64,000 nt of DNA from Pontibacter russatus (GTDB taxonomy: Bacteria > Bacteroidota > Bacteroidia > Cytophagales > Hymenobacteraceae), in the NCBI RefSeq assembly GCF_009931655.1, contig NZ_CP047984.1, positions 2,064,501-2,128,500 of the forward strand, given 5' to 3'. Positions 16,605 to 24,884 of the stretch are shown here, in pieces. A model generated the notes under the pieces. It saw only the letters and a list, made by a program, of their open reading frames with translations. It was not told where the DNA came from and searched no databases. Within the stretch, counting starts at the first letter, position 1, and each line of letters starts with the position of its first letter. Made by a program: the position numbers and the translations under genes.

Positions 16605-16732
16605 GGTTTTATCAGTTTAGTGGTTGGTTTATATATCGCGCCGCCCGTAGCTGCTCAACGCGGCTCCGCGTTTGTGACGCGTATTGTCAAATCGGATACG
16701 ATAATCCCTGAATATAGTTTACAAATAATATA

Positions 16733-16771
16733 AAAACAGAAAGGCACCCTTTGGAGGCGCCTTTCTGTTTT
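16733..16771 (-). terminator. Terminator after small lipoprotein 4
   Basis: An AAAACAGAAAGGC arm pairs with GCCTTTCTGTTTT around a short loop, with one mismatch near the top. It lies downstream of the 67-aa lipoprotein gene. Confidence 0.75.
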
Positions 16772-16803
16772 CCCGGCTTGCGCCGGTTGGTTTCCGCTGC
16801 TGA

Positions 16804-17007
16804 TTAAAGCGTAGAAGCTGAATCAACTGGCGTGGCGGCAGAATCAACCGGTGCCACCTCAGTGTCAATCACTTCCTCCTCTACCGGAGCTTCCTCTACC
16901 ACAGTTTCTTCCACTGTTTCTACTTCAGAGGCAGTTTCGGTTGCATTGCTGCAAGACGCGAAAGTGAACAGACCGGCAACGAAAAGTAATCCAAATACTT
17001 TTTTCAT
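16804..17007 (-). CDS. Small acidic lipoprotein, paralog 4 of 4
   Basis: 67 aa. The signal MKKVFGLLFVAGLFTFASC has its lipidation Cys at 19. The mature region is Glu- and Val-rich (ETVEETVVEEAPVEEEVID) and ends with the duplicated unit PVDSA. It differs from the other paralogs in its proline-containing, less helical tail. A well-formed promoter lies just upstream and a terminator downstream, so it is expressed as a single gene. It is located between der and the other small lipoprotein genes. Confidence 0.8.
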   Translation of the reverse strand: MKKVFGLLFVAGLFTFASCSNATETASEVETVEETVVEEAPVEEEVIDTEVAPVDSAATPVDSASTL

Positions 17008-17035
17008 GTTATTTTCCTTGTTTAGAATGGAGGCG

Positions 17036-17064
17036 CAAATATACGGCTATATCTCAATCTCCAA
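17036..17064 (-). promoter_or_regulatory. Promoter of small lipoprotein 4 (TTG-N18-TATATTTG)
   Basis: On the minus strand TTG (17062-17064) and TATATTTG (17036-17043) are separated by 18 bp, matching the Bacteroidota -33/-7 consensus. The start codon lies about 28 bp further on. This is the best promoter match I found in the window. Confidence 0.65.
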
Positions 17065-17076
17065 TCTTTCCGGGAT

Positions 17077-18390
17077 TTATTTTTTCCGGAACACCAGGTT
17101 TATCGGAACGCCCTCAAAACCGAAGTGGTCGCGCAGCCTGTTCTCGAGGTAGCGCGTGTACGACTCTTTGATGTACTGCGGTAGGTTGCAGAAAAAGGCG
17201 AAGGTCGGGTTGTGCGTCGGCAGCTGCGTGATATACTTGATTTTCACCAGTTTTCCTTTGATGGCCGGTGGCGGGTAACGCTCGATGTCCGGCAGCAGCA
17301 GGTCGTTGAGCTTGGACGTGGAAATCTTCCGTGTCTTGTTCTCATATACCTCCATGGCCTTTTCCACCGCCTTCAGAATCCGTTGCTTTGTCGTCACTGA
17401 CGTGAAGATGATGGGCACGTACTTGATTGGCGCGATGCGGTCCAGTATCTCCTCCTCAAATTTTTTGGTGGAGTGCGTGTCTTTCTCAATCAGGTCCCAC
17501 TTGTTCACCAGTATCACGATGCCCTTGCGGTTCTTCTCGGCTAGCGCAATGATGTTCACGTCCTGCGACTCGATGCCGCGCGTGGCGTCCAGCATCACGA
17601 TGCACACATCGGCATCCTCCAGGGCCCGCACCGAGCGCATCACCGAGTAAAACTCAATGTCCTCGCTCACCTTGCTCTTGCGGCGCAGCCCGGCGGTGTC
17701 CACGATGATGAATTCCTTTCCGAACGCGTTGTAGCGCGAGTGGATGGCGTCGCGGGTGGTGCCCGCCTGGTCGGTCACAATGTTGCGCTCCTCGCCCAGC
17801 AGCAGGTTCACAAACGAAGACTTGCCCACGTTCGGGCGGCCCAATACGGCCAGCTTCGGAATACCCGCGTCCGGGTCTTCCACGCCCTCGTCCTCAAAGT
17901 GCTTCACCACTTCGTCCAGCAGCTCGCCGGTGCCGGAGCCGTTCTGCGACGAAACAGGAAAAATCTCCTCGCCAATGCCCAACGCATAAAACTCCCCCAT
18001 CTGGTTGGCGCGGGCCGTGGTGTCGGCTTTGTTGGCGACTATATAAATCGGTTTGTCGGTGCGCCGCAGCACGTTGGCGAACTCCTCGTCCAGGCTGGTG
18101 AGGCCTGCGTCCACATCCACCATAAACAAGATAACGGTGGCCTCCCTGATGGCAATCTCAACCTGCTTGTTTATCTCTTCCTCAAAAATATCCTCGGAGC
18201 CATGCACATAGCCCCCGGTGTCGATGACGGTGAAGTACTTGCCTACCCATTGGCCGTGGCCGTAGCTTCTGTCGCGGGTTACGCCGCTCTCGTTGTCCAT
18301 AATGGCCTTGCGGTGGCCAATCAGGCGGTTAAAAAGGGTGGACTTGCCCACGTTGGGGCGGCCCACAATCGCAATGATGTTTGCTGACAT
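17077..18390 (-). CDS. der: Ribosome-assembly GTPase Der (EngA)
   Basis: 437 aa, two tandem GTPase domains and a C-terminal KH-like domain, the normal Der architecture and length. The first P-loop is GRPNVGKSTLFNRL (about residue 10) with switch DTGGY and NKAD. The second is GRPNVGKSSFVNLL (about residue 185) with DTAGLRRKSK and NKWD. Der acts in 50S subunit maturation. It lies directly downstream of era on the same strand, although a hairpin between them may separate or attenuate transcription. Confidence 0.97.
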   Translation of the reverse strand: MSANIIAIVGRPNVGKSTLFNRLIGHRKAIMDNESGVTRDRSYGHGQWVGKYFTVIDTGGYVHGSEDIFEEEINKQVEIAIREATVILFMVDVDAGLTSLDEEFANVLRRTDKPIYIVANKADTTARANQMGEFYALGIGEEIFPVSSQNGSGTGELLDEVVKHFEDEGVEDPDAGIPKLAVLGRPNVGKSSFVNLLLGEERNIVTDQAGTTRDAIHSRYNAFGKEFIIVDTAGLRRKSKVSEDIEFYSVMRSVRALEDADVCIVMLDATRGIESQDVNIIALAEKNRKGIVILVNKWDLIEKDTHSTKKFEEEILDRIAPIKYVPIIFTSVTTKQRILKAVEKAMEVYENKTRKISTSKLNDLLLPDIERYPPPAIKGKLVKIKYITQLPTHNPTFAFFCNLPQYIKESYTRYLENRLRDHFGFEGVPINLVFRKK

Positions 18391-18410
18391 CGTAATATAA
18401 ATAAAAAATT

Positions 18411-18437
18411 AAAGTGCCCCCGGGGCACCTTGCCCCG
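18411..18437 (-). terminator. Overlapping alternative hairpins between era and der
   Basis: GTGCCCC (18414-18420) pairs with GGGGCAC (18422-18428). The same bases CGGGGCA (18421-18427) can instead pair with TGCCCCG (18431-18437). On the minus strand the first hairpin is followed by an AT-rich tract with T6, like an intrinsic terminator after era and before der. The two structures exclude each other, as in an attenuator. Confidence 0.5.
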
Positions 18438-18459
18438 AAGCTTTAATACATGCGCCTAC

Positions 18460-19347
18460 TTACTCGCTGTAGCCGAAGCGCCGGAGCAGCTTCTGGTCCG
18501 TCCGCCAGTTTTCGTTCACGCGCACATATAAATCAAGAAAAATCTTTTTCTGGAAAAACGCCTCCATGTCGATGCGGGCCTGTGTGCCCACTCTTTTCAG
18601 CGCCTCGCCTTTGTTGCCGATCACAATGCCTTTCTGGCTTTTGCGCTCCACGCTAATCTCGGCCCGGATGCGGATGATGTCCTCCTCCTCTTTAAACTCC
18701 TCCACCACCACCTCGCAGCTGTAGGGAATTTCTTTTTTGTAGTTGAGGAAAATTTTTTCCCGGATCATCTCCGACACAAAGAACCGCTCCGGCTTGTCCG
18801 TCAGTTCGTCTTTCGGGAAGTAGGGCGGGTGCTCGGGCAGGTAATGCAGCAGCCGCGCGAACAAATGCTCCAGCCCAAAGCCGTGCAGCGCCGAAATCGG
18901 CAGTATCTCCGTTGGCTGCATTTTCTCCTCCCAATAGGCCACCTTCTCATGCAACTCCGCCTCCGTTGTCTGGTCAATTTTGTTGACAAGCAGCAGGATG
19001 GGCACCTCCGCGTGCTGCAGGCGCTTGACCACATCGTCCTCGTCGTGCTTCTCATATATGTCCGTCACGAACAGGATCACGTCGGCATCCTCCAGCGAGG
19101 TGCGCACAAAGCTCATCATCGACTCGTGCAGGGCATACTGCGGCTTGATGATCCCCGGCGTGTCGGAGTATACCACCTGAAAGTCGTCCCCGTTCAGGAT
19201 GCCCATGATGCGGTGGCGCGTGGTCTGTGCCTTGGAGGTGATGATGGAGAGTTTCTCGCCCACCAGCGCGTTCATCAGCGTAGACTTGCCCACGTTCGGT
19301 TTGCCCACGATACTTACAAATCCGGCTTTATGCGGTGTCTCGGCCAT
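18460..19347 (-). CDS. era: Ribosome-biogenesis GTPase Era
   Basis: 295 aa, a normal Era. The N-terminal GTPase domain has P-loop GKPNVGKSTLMNAL, switch SDTPGIIKPQY and NKID. The C-terminal KH domain has EISVERKSQKGIVIGNKGEA, which binds the 3' end of 16S rRNA during 30S assembly. It is divergent from hemH and upstream of der, giving a pair of ribosome-assembly GTPases. Confidence 0.97.
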   Translation of the reverse strand: MAETPHKAGFVSIVGKPNVGKSTLMNALVGEKLSIITSKAQTTRHRIMGILNGDDFQVVYSDTPGIIKPQYALHESMMSFVRTSLEDADVILFVTDIYEKHDEDDVVKRLQHAEVPILLLVNKIDQTTEAELHEKVAYWEEKMQPTEILPISALHGFGLEHLFARLLHYLPEHPPYFPKDELTDKPERFFVSEMIREKIFLNYKKEIPYSCEVVVEEFKEEEDIIRIRAEISVERKSQKGIVIGNKGEALKRVGTQARIDMEAFFQKKIFLDLYVRVNENWRTDQKLLRRFGYSE

Positions 19348-19366
19348 ACATTGAAATTTGAGGTTG

Positions 19367-19374
19367 CAAAATTA
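19367..19374 (-). promoter_or_regulatory. Candidate -7 box (TAATTTTG) of era
   Basis: On the minus strand TAATTTTG fits TAnnTTTG 20 bp before the era ATG. The -33 box is not evident. Confidence 0.45.
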
Positions 19375-19557
19375 CTTCTTTTTTACGAGACGGTGGCGTA
19401 ATGTGTAAATTATTGTGAATGAGGCGCTGAGATAGACCTCGCGGCGTTTGAAGGTCTTAGTTACTTTGAAACAAATTGCCATACTTATCGCTTAACACAC
19501 CGTTTACCCTCTATAACCAATCGATTCTTCGAATCAGAAAGAACAGATTATACTTTG

Positions 19558-19565
19558 TATCTTTG
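19558..19565 (+). promoter_or_regulatory. Candidate -7 box (TATCTTTG) of hemH
   Basis: TATCTTTG matches TAnnTTTG 25 bp before the hemH ATG. No TTG is seen at the expected -33 distance. Confidence 0.5.
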
Positions 19566-19589
19566 CACTGTAAAAGCCCTGTAGTTTAA

Positions 19590-20618
19590 ATGAGTAAGAA
19601 AGCAACTGGTAAAATTGGCGTGCTGCTGGTTAACTTAGGCACCCCGGACACGCCGAACACGCCTGACGTCAGAAAGTACCTGCGCGAGTTCCTGCTGGAC
19701 CCGCGCGTAATAGATATCCCCACCATTCCACGCTACGCCCTGATCAATGGCGTGATCGCCCCGTTCAGGGCACCGAAGTCTGCCAAAGTGTACAAGCAAC
19801 TCTGGACCGAGCGCGGTTCCCCGCTGCTGTACCACGGCCTGGACCTGCAGAAGAAGCTGCAGGTGGCCCTCGGCGACCGCTATTACGTGGCTTTCGGCAT
19901 GCGTTACCAAAGCCCGAGCATCAAGCGTGCGCTGGAGGAGTTGCGCGAGCAAAGCGTGGACCGCATCATTGTGCTGCCGCTCTTCCCGCAGTACGCCTCC
20001 GCCTCCACGGGCTCGGTGCAGGACAAAGTGATGGAGATTGTGAAGGACTGGTGGGTGATCCCGAGCATCAACTTCATCTCCAGTTTCTGCGACGACCCGG
20101 GCTTTATCAAATCGTTTGCCGAGTTGGGCAAACAGCACATGGCCCAGGACAACTACGACCATGTCGTGTTCAGTTACCACGGCTTACCGGAGCGACAGGT
20201 ACTCAAGGGCAGCGACAAGGGCTACTGCCAGTTAGGGGCCTGCTGCAACACGTACAACAAACGCAACAAATACTGCTACCGCGCCGCCTGTTTTGCCACC
20301 TCCAGGCTGCTGGCCGCGGAGTTAGGCCTCAGTGAGGATCAGTACACGGTGGCGTTCCAGTCGCGGCTGCTGAAAGACCCGTGGCTGCGGCCCTACACCG
20401 ATGAGGTACTGAAAACACTTCCCGCCAAAGGCATCAAAAAGGTGCTGGCCTACAGCCCTGCCTTCGTAGCCGACTGCCTGGAGACAACCATCGAGGTGGG
20501 CGACGAGTTCAGGCACATGTTCCTGGAGGCCGGTGGCGAAAAGTGGCAACTGGTCGAAAGCCTGAACTCCGAGCCGATGTGGGTGGATGCCGTGAAAGAG
20601 ATGGTGCTGCAGAGCTAA
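19590..20618 (+). CDS. hemH: Ferrochelatase
   Basis: 342 aa enzyme inserting Fe2+ into protoporphyrin IX, the last step of protoheme synthesis. Family motifs are GVLLVNLGTPDTPNTPDVRK at the N terminus, the metal-binding His in VVFSYHGLPERQ, and the second half ending in SPAFVADCLETTIE. A cysteine-rich insertion (YCQLGACCNTYNKRNKYCYR) is noticeable and may coordinate a cofactor or stabilise the fold. It is transcribed alone, divergent from era, and followed by a TATATA-rich hairpin and then the insertion sequence. Confidence 0.95.
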   Translation: MSKKATGKIGVLLVNLGTPDTPNTPDVRKYLREFLLDPRVIDIPTIPRYALINGVIAPFRAPKSAKVYKQLWTERGSPLLYHGLDLQKKLQVALGDRYYVAFGMRYQSPSIKRALEELREQSVDRIIVLPLFPQYASASTGSVQDKVMEIVKDWWVIPSINFISSFCDDPGFIKSFAELGKQHMAQDNYDHVVFSYHGLPERQVLKGSDKGYCQLGACCNTYNKRNKYCYRAACFATSRLLAAELGLSEDQYTVAFQSRLLKDPWLRPYTDEVLKTLPAKGIKKVLAYSPAFVADCLETTIEVGDEFRHMFLEAGGEKWQLVESLNSEPMWVDAVKEMVLQS

Positions 20619-20633
20619 TCACCCCATATATAA

Positions 20634-20666
20634 GCTATATATAAGCCAGCAGGATGCTTATATAGC
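20634..20666 (+). terminator. AT-rich hairpin after hemH
   Basis: GCTATATATAAGC and GCTTATATAGC can pair around a 9-nt loop, 15 bp after the hemH stop. The stem is weak and there is no T-run, so it is only a possible terminator. Confidence 0.3.
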
Positions 20667-20789
20667 AAAGTGATTCATGGCTTCCTGAACGTAGCGGGCA
20701 CTAGAGGGAATTGACCTAAAGGGAATCAATATCCTTGTAGTACCCGCTCCTCTTTTCCCTTTGACTTGTTATGCGAAGAGCGCAGTAAA

Positions 20790-20809
20790 CATGAGTCATC
20801 CCGGAGTTT
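20790..20809 (+). repeat. Left terminal inverted repeat of the IS
   Basis: CATGAGTCATCCCGGAGTTT, an exact reverse complement of 22220-22239. Confidence 0.92.
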
Positions 20810-20883
20810 AGGACTGGGATAAAAAAGGAGAACCTCCTGTTTTAGTGGTACAGTCTATGTATCACCAAAGACGGGAGGTTCTT

Positions 20884-22233
20884 ATGTTTACTACTTTCAA
20901 AAACGCAGCACGCCAAGCCGAGGTTCTCTCCCAGGCTCTGTTTTTCTCCTACCGCCTCGAAGGATTTCTTTCTCCTTTCCTTGCCAGGCTCGATGAGCTG
21001 CTGGACCGCCGCCTGGTCTACACTTTCCAGAACCTATGCCGGGCGCTGGTGCGCCACCGCAGCCGCTCCACCGGTCTGCTTCTAAGCGAGCTGGGTGGGG
21101 TTGTGCTCTCGCCCGACAAAGCCCCGGCGGGCACCAAGCGCCTGTCTAACCTGCTGCGCAGTAAGAAGTGGTCTGCCCAACTCATCACCGACTACCTGAG
21201 TCAAGAGGCCCAAACATACGTAGAGCAGCTGCTGGAAGCGGAACGTGAGCTGCCCCTGCTTTTGTGGGACGAGAGCGTGCAGGAAAAGTGCGAAAGCCTC
21301 CAAAGCGAGGGCTTATGCGCCGTGCGCAGCGTCAAAGCTAAACGGCAACTCAGAATCAAGAAGGGCTATTATGATCCCCCCACCCGGGAGCCGGTGCACG
21401 TGCCAGGCTTTCGGTGGGTGGGCCTCTTGTGCTGCGGCCTGTGGCAGGCTCCACGCATCGCCCGCTTTGCCTGGTGGAGTAGCCGGGGCAAAGAGGCCAC
21501 CTCCCTGGAGCAGGTGAAGCTCACGCTGCTCTTGTGGGCCCGCCAGACCTTCGGCCAGGCCGTGCTGCACGTCTTTGACCGCGGCTATGCCTCCTCTAAG
21601 TGGCTGGGGCTGCTTTTAGGCCGCCACGACCGCTTCCTCTTGCGCTGGCCCTCCAGGTATAAGCTCGTGGATGGGCGTGGGCTTCTAAAGAATGCCTACC
21701 GCTTTTCGGTCGGCCGCAAAGCCACCTCCTCAAGAGTAGTAAGGGACATGGTCCGAAAGATCACTTACCGGCGCAGCCTCTTGTGGCAGCCCTGCCTGCA
21801 CCCGGACTATGACCAGCCGCTCACGCTCCTGATCTGCCGGCCAGGTAAGAAAGGCCGCCAACCCTGGTATTTGCTCACCAGTGAAGAAGTCAGGAGTGAT
21901 CGCCAGGCCTGGCGCCTGGTCTTTGCTTACGCCAGAAGGTGGCAGGTGGAGCAGGCCTTCCGCTTCAACAAATCAGAAATGGGCATGGAGTCGTGCCGGC
22001 TTTGGTTCTGGTCGAGCCGCATGAAGCTCTTGCAGGTGGTCACCCTGGTGTATGCTTTTCTGCTCTCGCTGCTGGATAAAGAGCTGCGGGAGGCGGTCTC
22101 CCATCTCCTTAGGCAGGGCTGCCATAGAACAGGAAAGCGGTGCAGGAAAACTCCTACACCGCTTTACCGTATCCGGCTGGCACTGGCCAACCTCTGGAAT
22201 CTACTCTATCTATCCCTGCAAACTCCGGGATGA
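20884..22233 (+). CDS. IS4-family DDE transposase
   Basis: 449 aa. The catalytic triad can be placed: Asp in LLLWDES, Asp in HVFDRGYAS, and Glu in the exact YREK signature Y-x2-R-x3-E-x6-K (YARRWQVEQAFRFNK). I choose the ATG at 20884 because a GGGAGGT ribosome-binding site lies just before it; an in-frame start 13 codons earlier is less likely. The protein is strongly basic, as expected for DNA binding. The frame is intact to its stop in the right inverted repeat. Confidence 0.92.
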   Translation: MFTTFKNAARQAEVLSQALFFSYRLEGFLSPFLARLDELLDRRLVYTFQNLCRALVRHRSRSTGLLLSELGGVVLSPDKAPAGTKRLSNLLRSKKWSAQLITDYLSQEAQTYVEQLLEAERELPLLLWDESVQEKCESLQSEGLCAVRSVKAKRQLRIKKGYYDPPTREPVHVPGFRWVGLLCCGLWQAPRIARFAWWSSRGKEATSLEQVKLTLLLWARQTFGQAVLHVFDRGYASSKWLGLLLGRHDRFLLRWPSRYKLVDGRGLLKNAYRFSVGRKATSSRVVRDMVRKITYRRSLLWQPCLHPDYDQPLTLLICRPGKKGRQPWYLLTSEEVRSDRQAWRLVFAYARRWQVEQAFRFNKSEMGMESCRLWFWSSRMKLLQVVTLVYAFLLSLLDKELREAVSHLLRQGCHRTGKRCRKTPTPLYRIRLALANLWNLLYLSLQTPG

Positions 22234-22239
22234 CTCATG
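22220..22239 (-). repeat. Right terminal inverted repeat of the IS
   Basis: Exact reverse complement of 20790-20809; it includes the transposase stop codon. Confidence 0.92.
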
Positions 22240-22243
22240 CTTG

Positions 22244-23251
22244 TTACCTCACCTTCGGGTAGAAGAAGCTTTTGGGATCAACCGTGATTCTGTCCTCGCC
22301 TCCATTGGGGTTTTTGAAGAATCTGGCGTTCACAAGGGCTGTTTTCCGGGGCCCGACTGTCGTGTCTGACTGATGCGTGTGAAATACATAAATTAAATTT
22401 CCTCTTTTATCCTTCACGAAGTCGCCGTGCCCGGTGCCGTTTACGCCTATATTCTTTGTGCTGATGATGGGGCTATCCTTTTGTTTTACCCACGGCCCCA
22501 GCGGGCTTCGGCCAATGGCGTATCCTACGGCATAGTCGGGGTTGCGGAAGTCATTCGCGGAGTAGGTCATGTAGTACAGGCCGTTGTGTTTGAGCACCGT
22601 GGGGCCTTCCGCCACCGGCCAACTTGCCTTGGCCGTATTCTCCCAGGGTTCCTGGGCAGCGATAACTTCCCGCAGGGTCTCTTCTTTTATCCCGGAGAAG
22701 TTGTCCTTCATCTCCGCCACATAAATCCTGTTCCCGTCCTGCAGGCGCACATGATATAAGTACTTCTTCCCGTCGTCATCCACGAAAACAAAGGGGTCGA
22801 TTTGCTTGACAGGGGCAGCCAAAGGCTCTTTCACCTGCTGTGCAAACGGCCCGAGCGGGCTGTTGCTTTCTGCTATCGCAATGTTTTCGTTGGCTGTATA
22901 GGCCATATAGAACTTCCCCTGGTGATAAAATACCTGAGGCGCCCAAAAGCCTTTTGTCCCGTAGGCATCCTGCCTGTGCAGGGCGAAGCCATCCCTTGCG
23001 CCCTTTGGCCCCTCCCATGATTTCAGGTCTTTTGAGGTATATGCCTCAAACCCCTGATTGGCATTGCCTTCCACGGTACCATACAGGTAGTAAGTGCCCT
23101 CATGGTAAAACACAGTCGGGTCGGCCAGGTTGATAATCCCCTCCTGCCCCGAATCCTGCGCCTGCAATGTTGAGGTGCAGCAGCATAAGGCCAAGAGAAA
23201 AGCGTAAATTCTTATTGCGCTAAACTTCAAGTTGTGTTTTTCTGATGTCAT
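22244..23251 (-). CDS. Glycoside hydrolase family 43 (secreted)
   Basis: 335 aa with an N-terminal signal peptide ending near TSTLQAQ. It is a five-bladed propeller hydrolase acting on arabinose- or xylose-containing glycans. The three expected carboxylates can be placed: Asp in LADPTVFYHEGTYYLYG, Asp in KQIDPFVFVDDDG, and the general acid Glu in VAEGPTVLKHNGLYYM. The ATG at 23251 precedes the signal sequence. The stop codon is 4 bp from the IS right end, so the IS landed just after the gene and left the frame complete. It is the outermost member of the leftward glycan locus. Confidence 0.88.
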   Translation of the reverse strand: MTSEKHNLKFSAIRIYAFLLALCCCTSTLQAQDSGQEGIINLADPTVFYHEGTYYLYGTVEGNANQGFEAYTSKDLKSWEGPKGARDGFALHRQDAYGTKGFWAPQVFYHQGKFYMAYTANENIAIAESNSPLGPFAQQVKEPLAAPVKQIDPFVFVDDDGKKYLYHVRLQDGNRIYVAEMKDNFSGIKEETLREVIAAQEPWENTAKASWPVAEGPTVLKHNGLYYMTYSANDFRNPDYAVGYAIGRSPLGPWVKQKDSPIISTKNIGVNGTGHGDFVKDKRGNLIYVFHTHQSDTTVGPRKTALVNARFFKNPNGGEDRITVDPKSFFYPKVR

Positions 23252-23398
23252 GGTATTTTCAGGATCGGGAGCTGGCCTTGCTACAGGCAAACCGAAGCCA
23301 AACCGCAAGTCTACAACTGCTCATTTTTGGATTGCAAAGCCTCGGTTACGTGCTCATATATACATGGCAGAAGAAACGGGCACAGGCATATATAGGAC

Positions 23399-24565
23399 TT
23401 AGTTCTGGCTGCCGGTCAGGTCTTTTATCAGGTCTACTTCCTCCTGGCTGTAAGGTGTTCCGTCTGCCCTGAAGATATCGTGGAACCATACCTCCGGCGC
23501 TTCCGTGTAGTCCTTCACCCAGGTGTCCCAGGCATATTTGGTCTGCGTTTTGCCGTCTACCAGACCCCAGTTGTACATGGCCACGTTGTGTTCTTTGGCA
23601 ATCGGCAGGAAGCCCTGGAAAGTGCTGCCGTTGGGGCGGGCCATATACTCGGTGCAGAGGATGGGCCGGTCGTAGCGCTGCAGCCACCCGATTCGTTTCT
23701 CAAACTCCTGCGGTGTGTCGTAATTGTGGAACGAGATGACATCCGACTGCTCTATCTGCACTTTCTGGATGGGCGACAAGGCGGCATGCGAAGACCAGTC
23801 GCCGAGCCAGACGCCGGAGGTGAGCGGCTGCGACGGATTTACGGACCTTGCCCACACAAAAGCCTTCTCCAATAGAGGCAGCACCAGTTCCACCTTGTTC
23901 GGAAGCTCTACGGCTTCATAGGAAGGTCCCGTGCCATTGTCCGGCTCGTTCCATATATCCCATGCCAGCACCCGCTCGTCATCGGCGAACCGCAACACCA
24001 CCCCTTTCACATAGCGCTCCAGTCGGGGATACTGCGTGGAATCCTTCAGGGCATTGGCGCCGGGGCTCTGCACCCAGCCTGAGTTATGGACGTGTGGCTC
24101 CGGCGCCCGCTGCGGACCTAGCTTCGGAAAGGGGTCCCAGCAGGAGTCGAAGATCACCAGCATGGGCTTGATGCCGTGGCGCTGCGCGATGCTCAGAAAG
24201 GTGTCTATCCTGTCCAGGAAGCCTGCAGAGTCCTGTTCGTAGGGAAGGTCGTGGAGGTAGACGCGGGCCGAGTTCATGCCGATGGAGGCAGCCAGGCCTA
24301 ACTCATGGCTGATCGTCGCGGTGTCGAACGTTTCTTCCTGCCACATCTCCAACTGGTTGATGGCCGTGCTGGGTATGAAATTGCTCCCGACCAGCCAGCC
24401 TTGCCGGGCATACCATTCGTTGGCTTCGTCTTCCGTCCATCTATCCCGTGCGGCTGCTTCCTCAACGAGGACTGCGGTTTCTGCCTCCTGCTGGGGAGAG
24501 GCGCAGTACTGAAAAAGCGGCAGCAAACAAACACAGAGGAACAGAAGTGGTTTAGGGTATTTCAT
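23399..24565 (-). CDS. GH5-like (cellulase-clan) lipoprotein glycosidase
   Basis: 388 aa. The signal ends in LFQYCAS, giving a lipidated Cys21. The rest is a GH-A clan TIM barrel: the acid/base Glu lies in AWDIWNEPDNG and the likely nucleophile Glu in PILCTEYMARP. LGLAASIGMNSARVYLHDL and FHNYDTPQEF are typical barrel segments. The substrate cannot be predicted beyond a beta-linked plant or microbial glycan. It is transcribed with the GH43 gene, about 150 bp upstream of it, in the PUL. Confidence 0.82.
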   Translation of the reverse strand: MKYPKPLLFLCVCLLPLFQYCASPQQEAETAVLVEEAAARDRWTEDEANEWYARQGWLVGSNFIPSTAINQLEMWQEETFDTATISHELGLAASIGMNSARVYLHDLPYEQDSAGFLDRIDTFLSIAQRHGIKPMLVIFDSCWDPFPKLGPQRAPEPHVHNSGWVQSPGANALKDSTQYPRLERYVKGVVLRFADDERVLAWDIWNEPDNGTGPSYEAVELPNKVELVLPLLEKAFVWARSVNPSQPLTSGVWLGDWSSHAALSPIQKVQIEQSDVISFHNYDTPQEFEKRIGWLQRYDRPILCTEYMARPNGSTFQGFLPIAKEHNVAMYNWGLVDGKTQTKYAWDTWVKDYTEAPEVWFHDIFRADGTPYSQEEVDLIKDLTGSQN

Positions 24566-24884
24566 CGTCTTTACAAAAGGTTGCTTATTGGATTCTATAA
24601 TCGGGTTATGGACAGCTATTGTCAGGGCAAACGCCCCTAATCCTATTTATTTCAGGCCGGAGCCATATACCAGTGATCGCACTACCAGATGGGTGGCAAA
24701 TCAACTGCTATATAAACTAACGCAATCCCGTTTTCTCACTGTCTTTGCCTCACTTTTTGTTCGTGGCGGCTATCCTGTGCACGAGAGGAAGCTCTATATC
24801 GCGCCGGCCGGAGGCCCCGGTATAGGGCAGGCACGAGGCAAGCCCCGCGCGCCATGGGGAGTTTATATATACCGCAGAGACTTC
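24566..24884. other. Gap without a recognised gene
   Basis: The 319 bp between the GH5-like start and the end of the VCBS pseudogene contain several TATATA tracts and a GC-rich stretch, but no convincing coding frame, RNA or promoter. Confidence 0.5.

Larger units (their letters stand above)
20790..22239 (+). mobile_element. Complete IS4-family insertion sequence (1450 bp)
   Basis: It is bounded by perfect 20-bp terminal inverted repeats (CATGAGTCATCCCGGAGTTT) at 20790-20809 and 22220-22239. One transposase gene fills the interior and its stop codon lies inside the right repeat. No target-site duplication is visible in the immediate flanks (CGCAGTAAA and CTTGTTACC), which is unusual for a recent IS4-type insertion and suggests a later deletion or recombination. 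The right end lies 4 bp from the GH43 stop codon. Intact repeats and frame suggest it could still be active. Confidence 0.92.

Noticed and set aside
15764..16771. CRISPR-like array suggested by repeated hairpins
   Set aside because: The hairpins differ in sequence and spacing and sit at gene ends; they are terminators.
20762..22250. Target-site duplication around the IS
   Set aside because: I compared flanks of 4-12 bp for several possible end positions and found no direct repeat.
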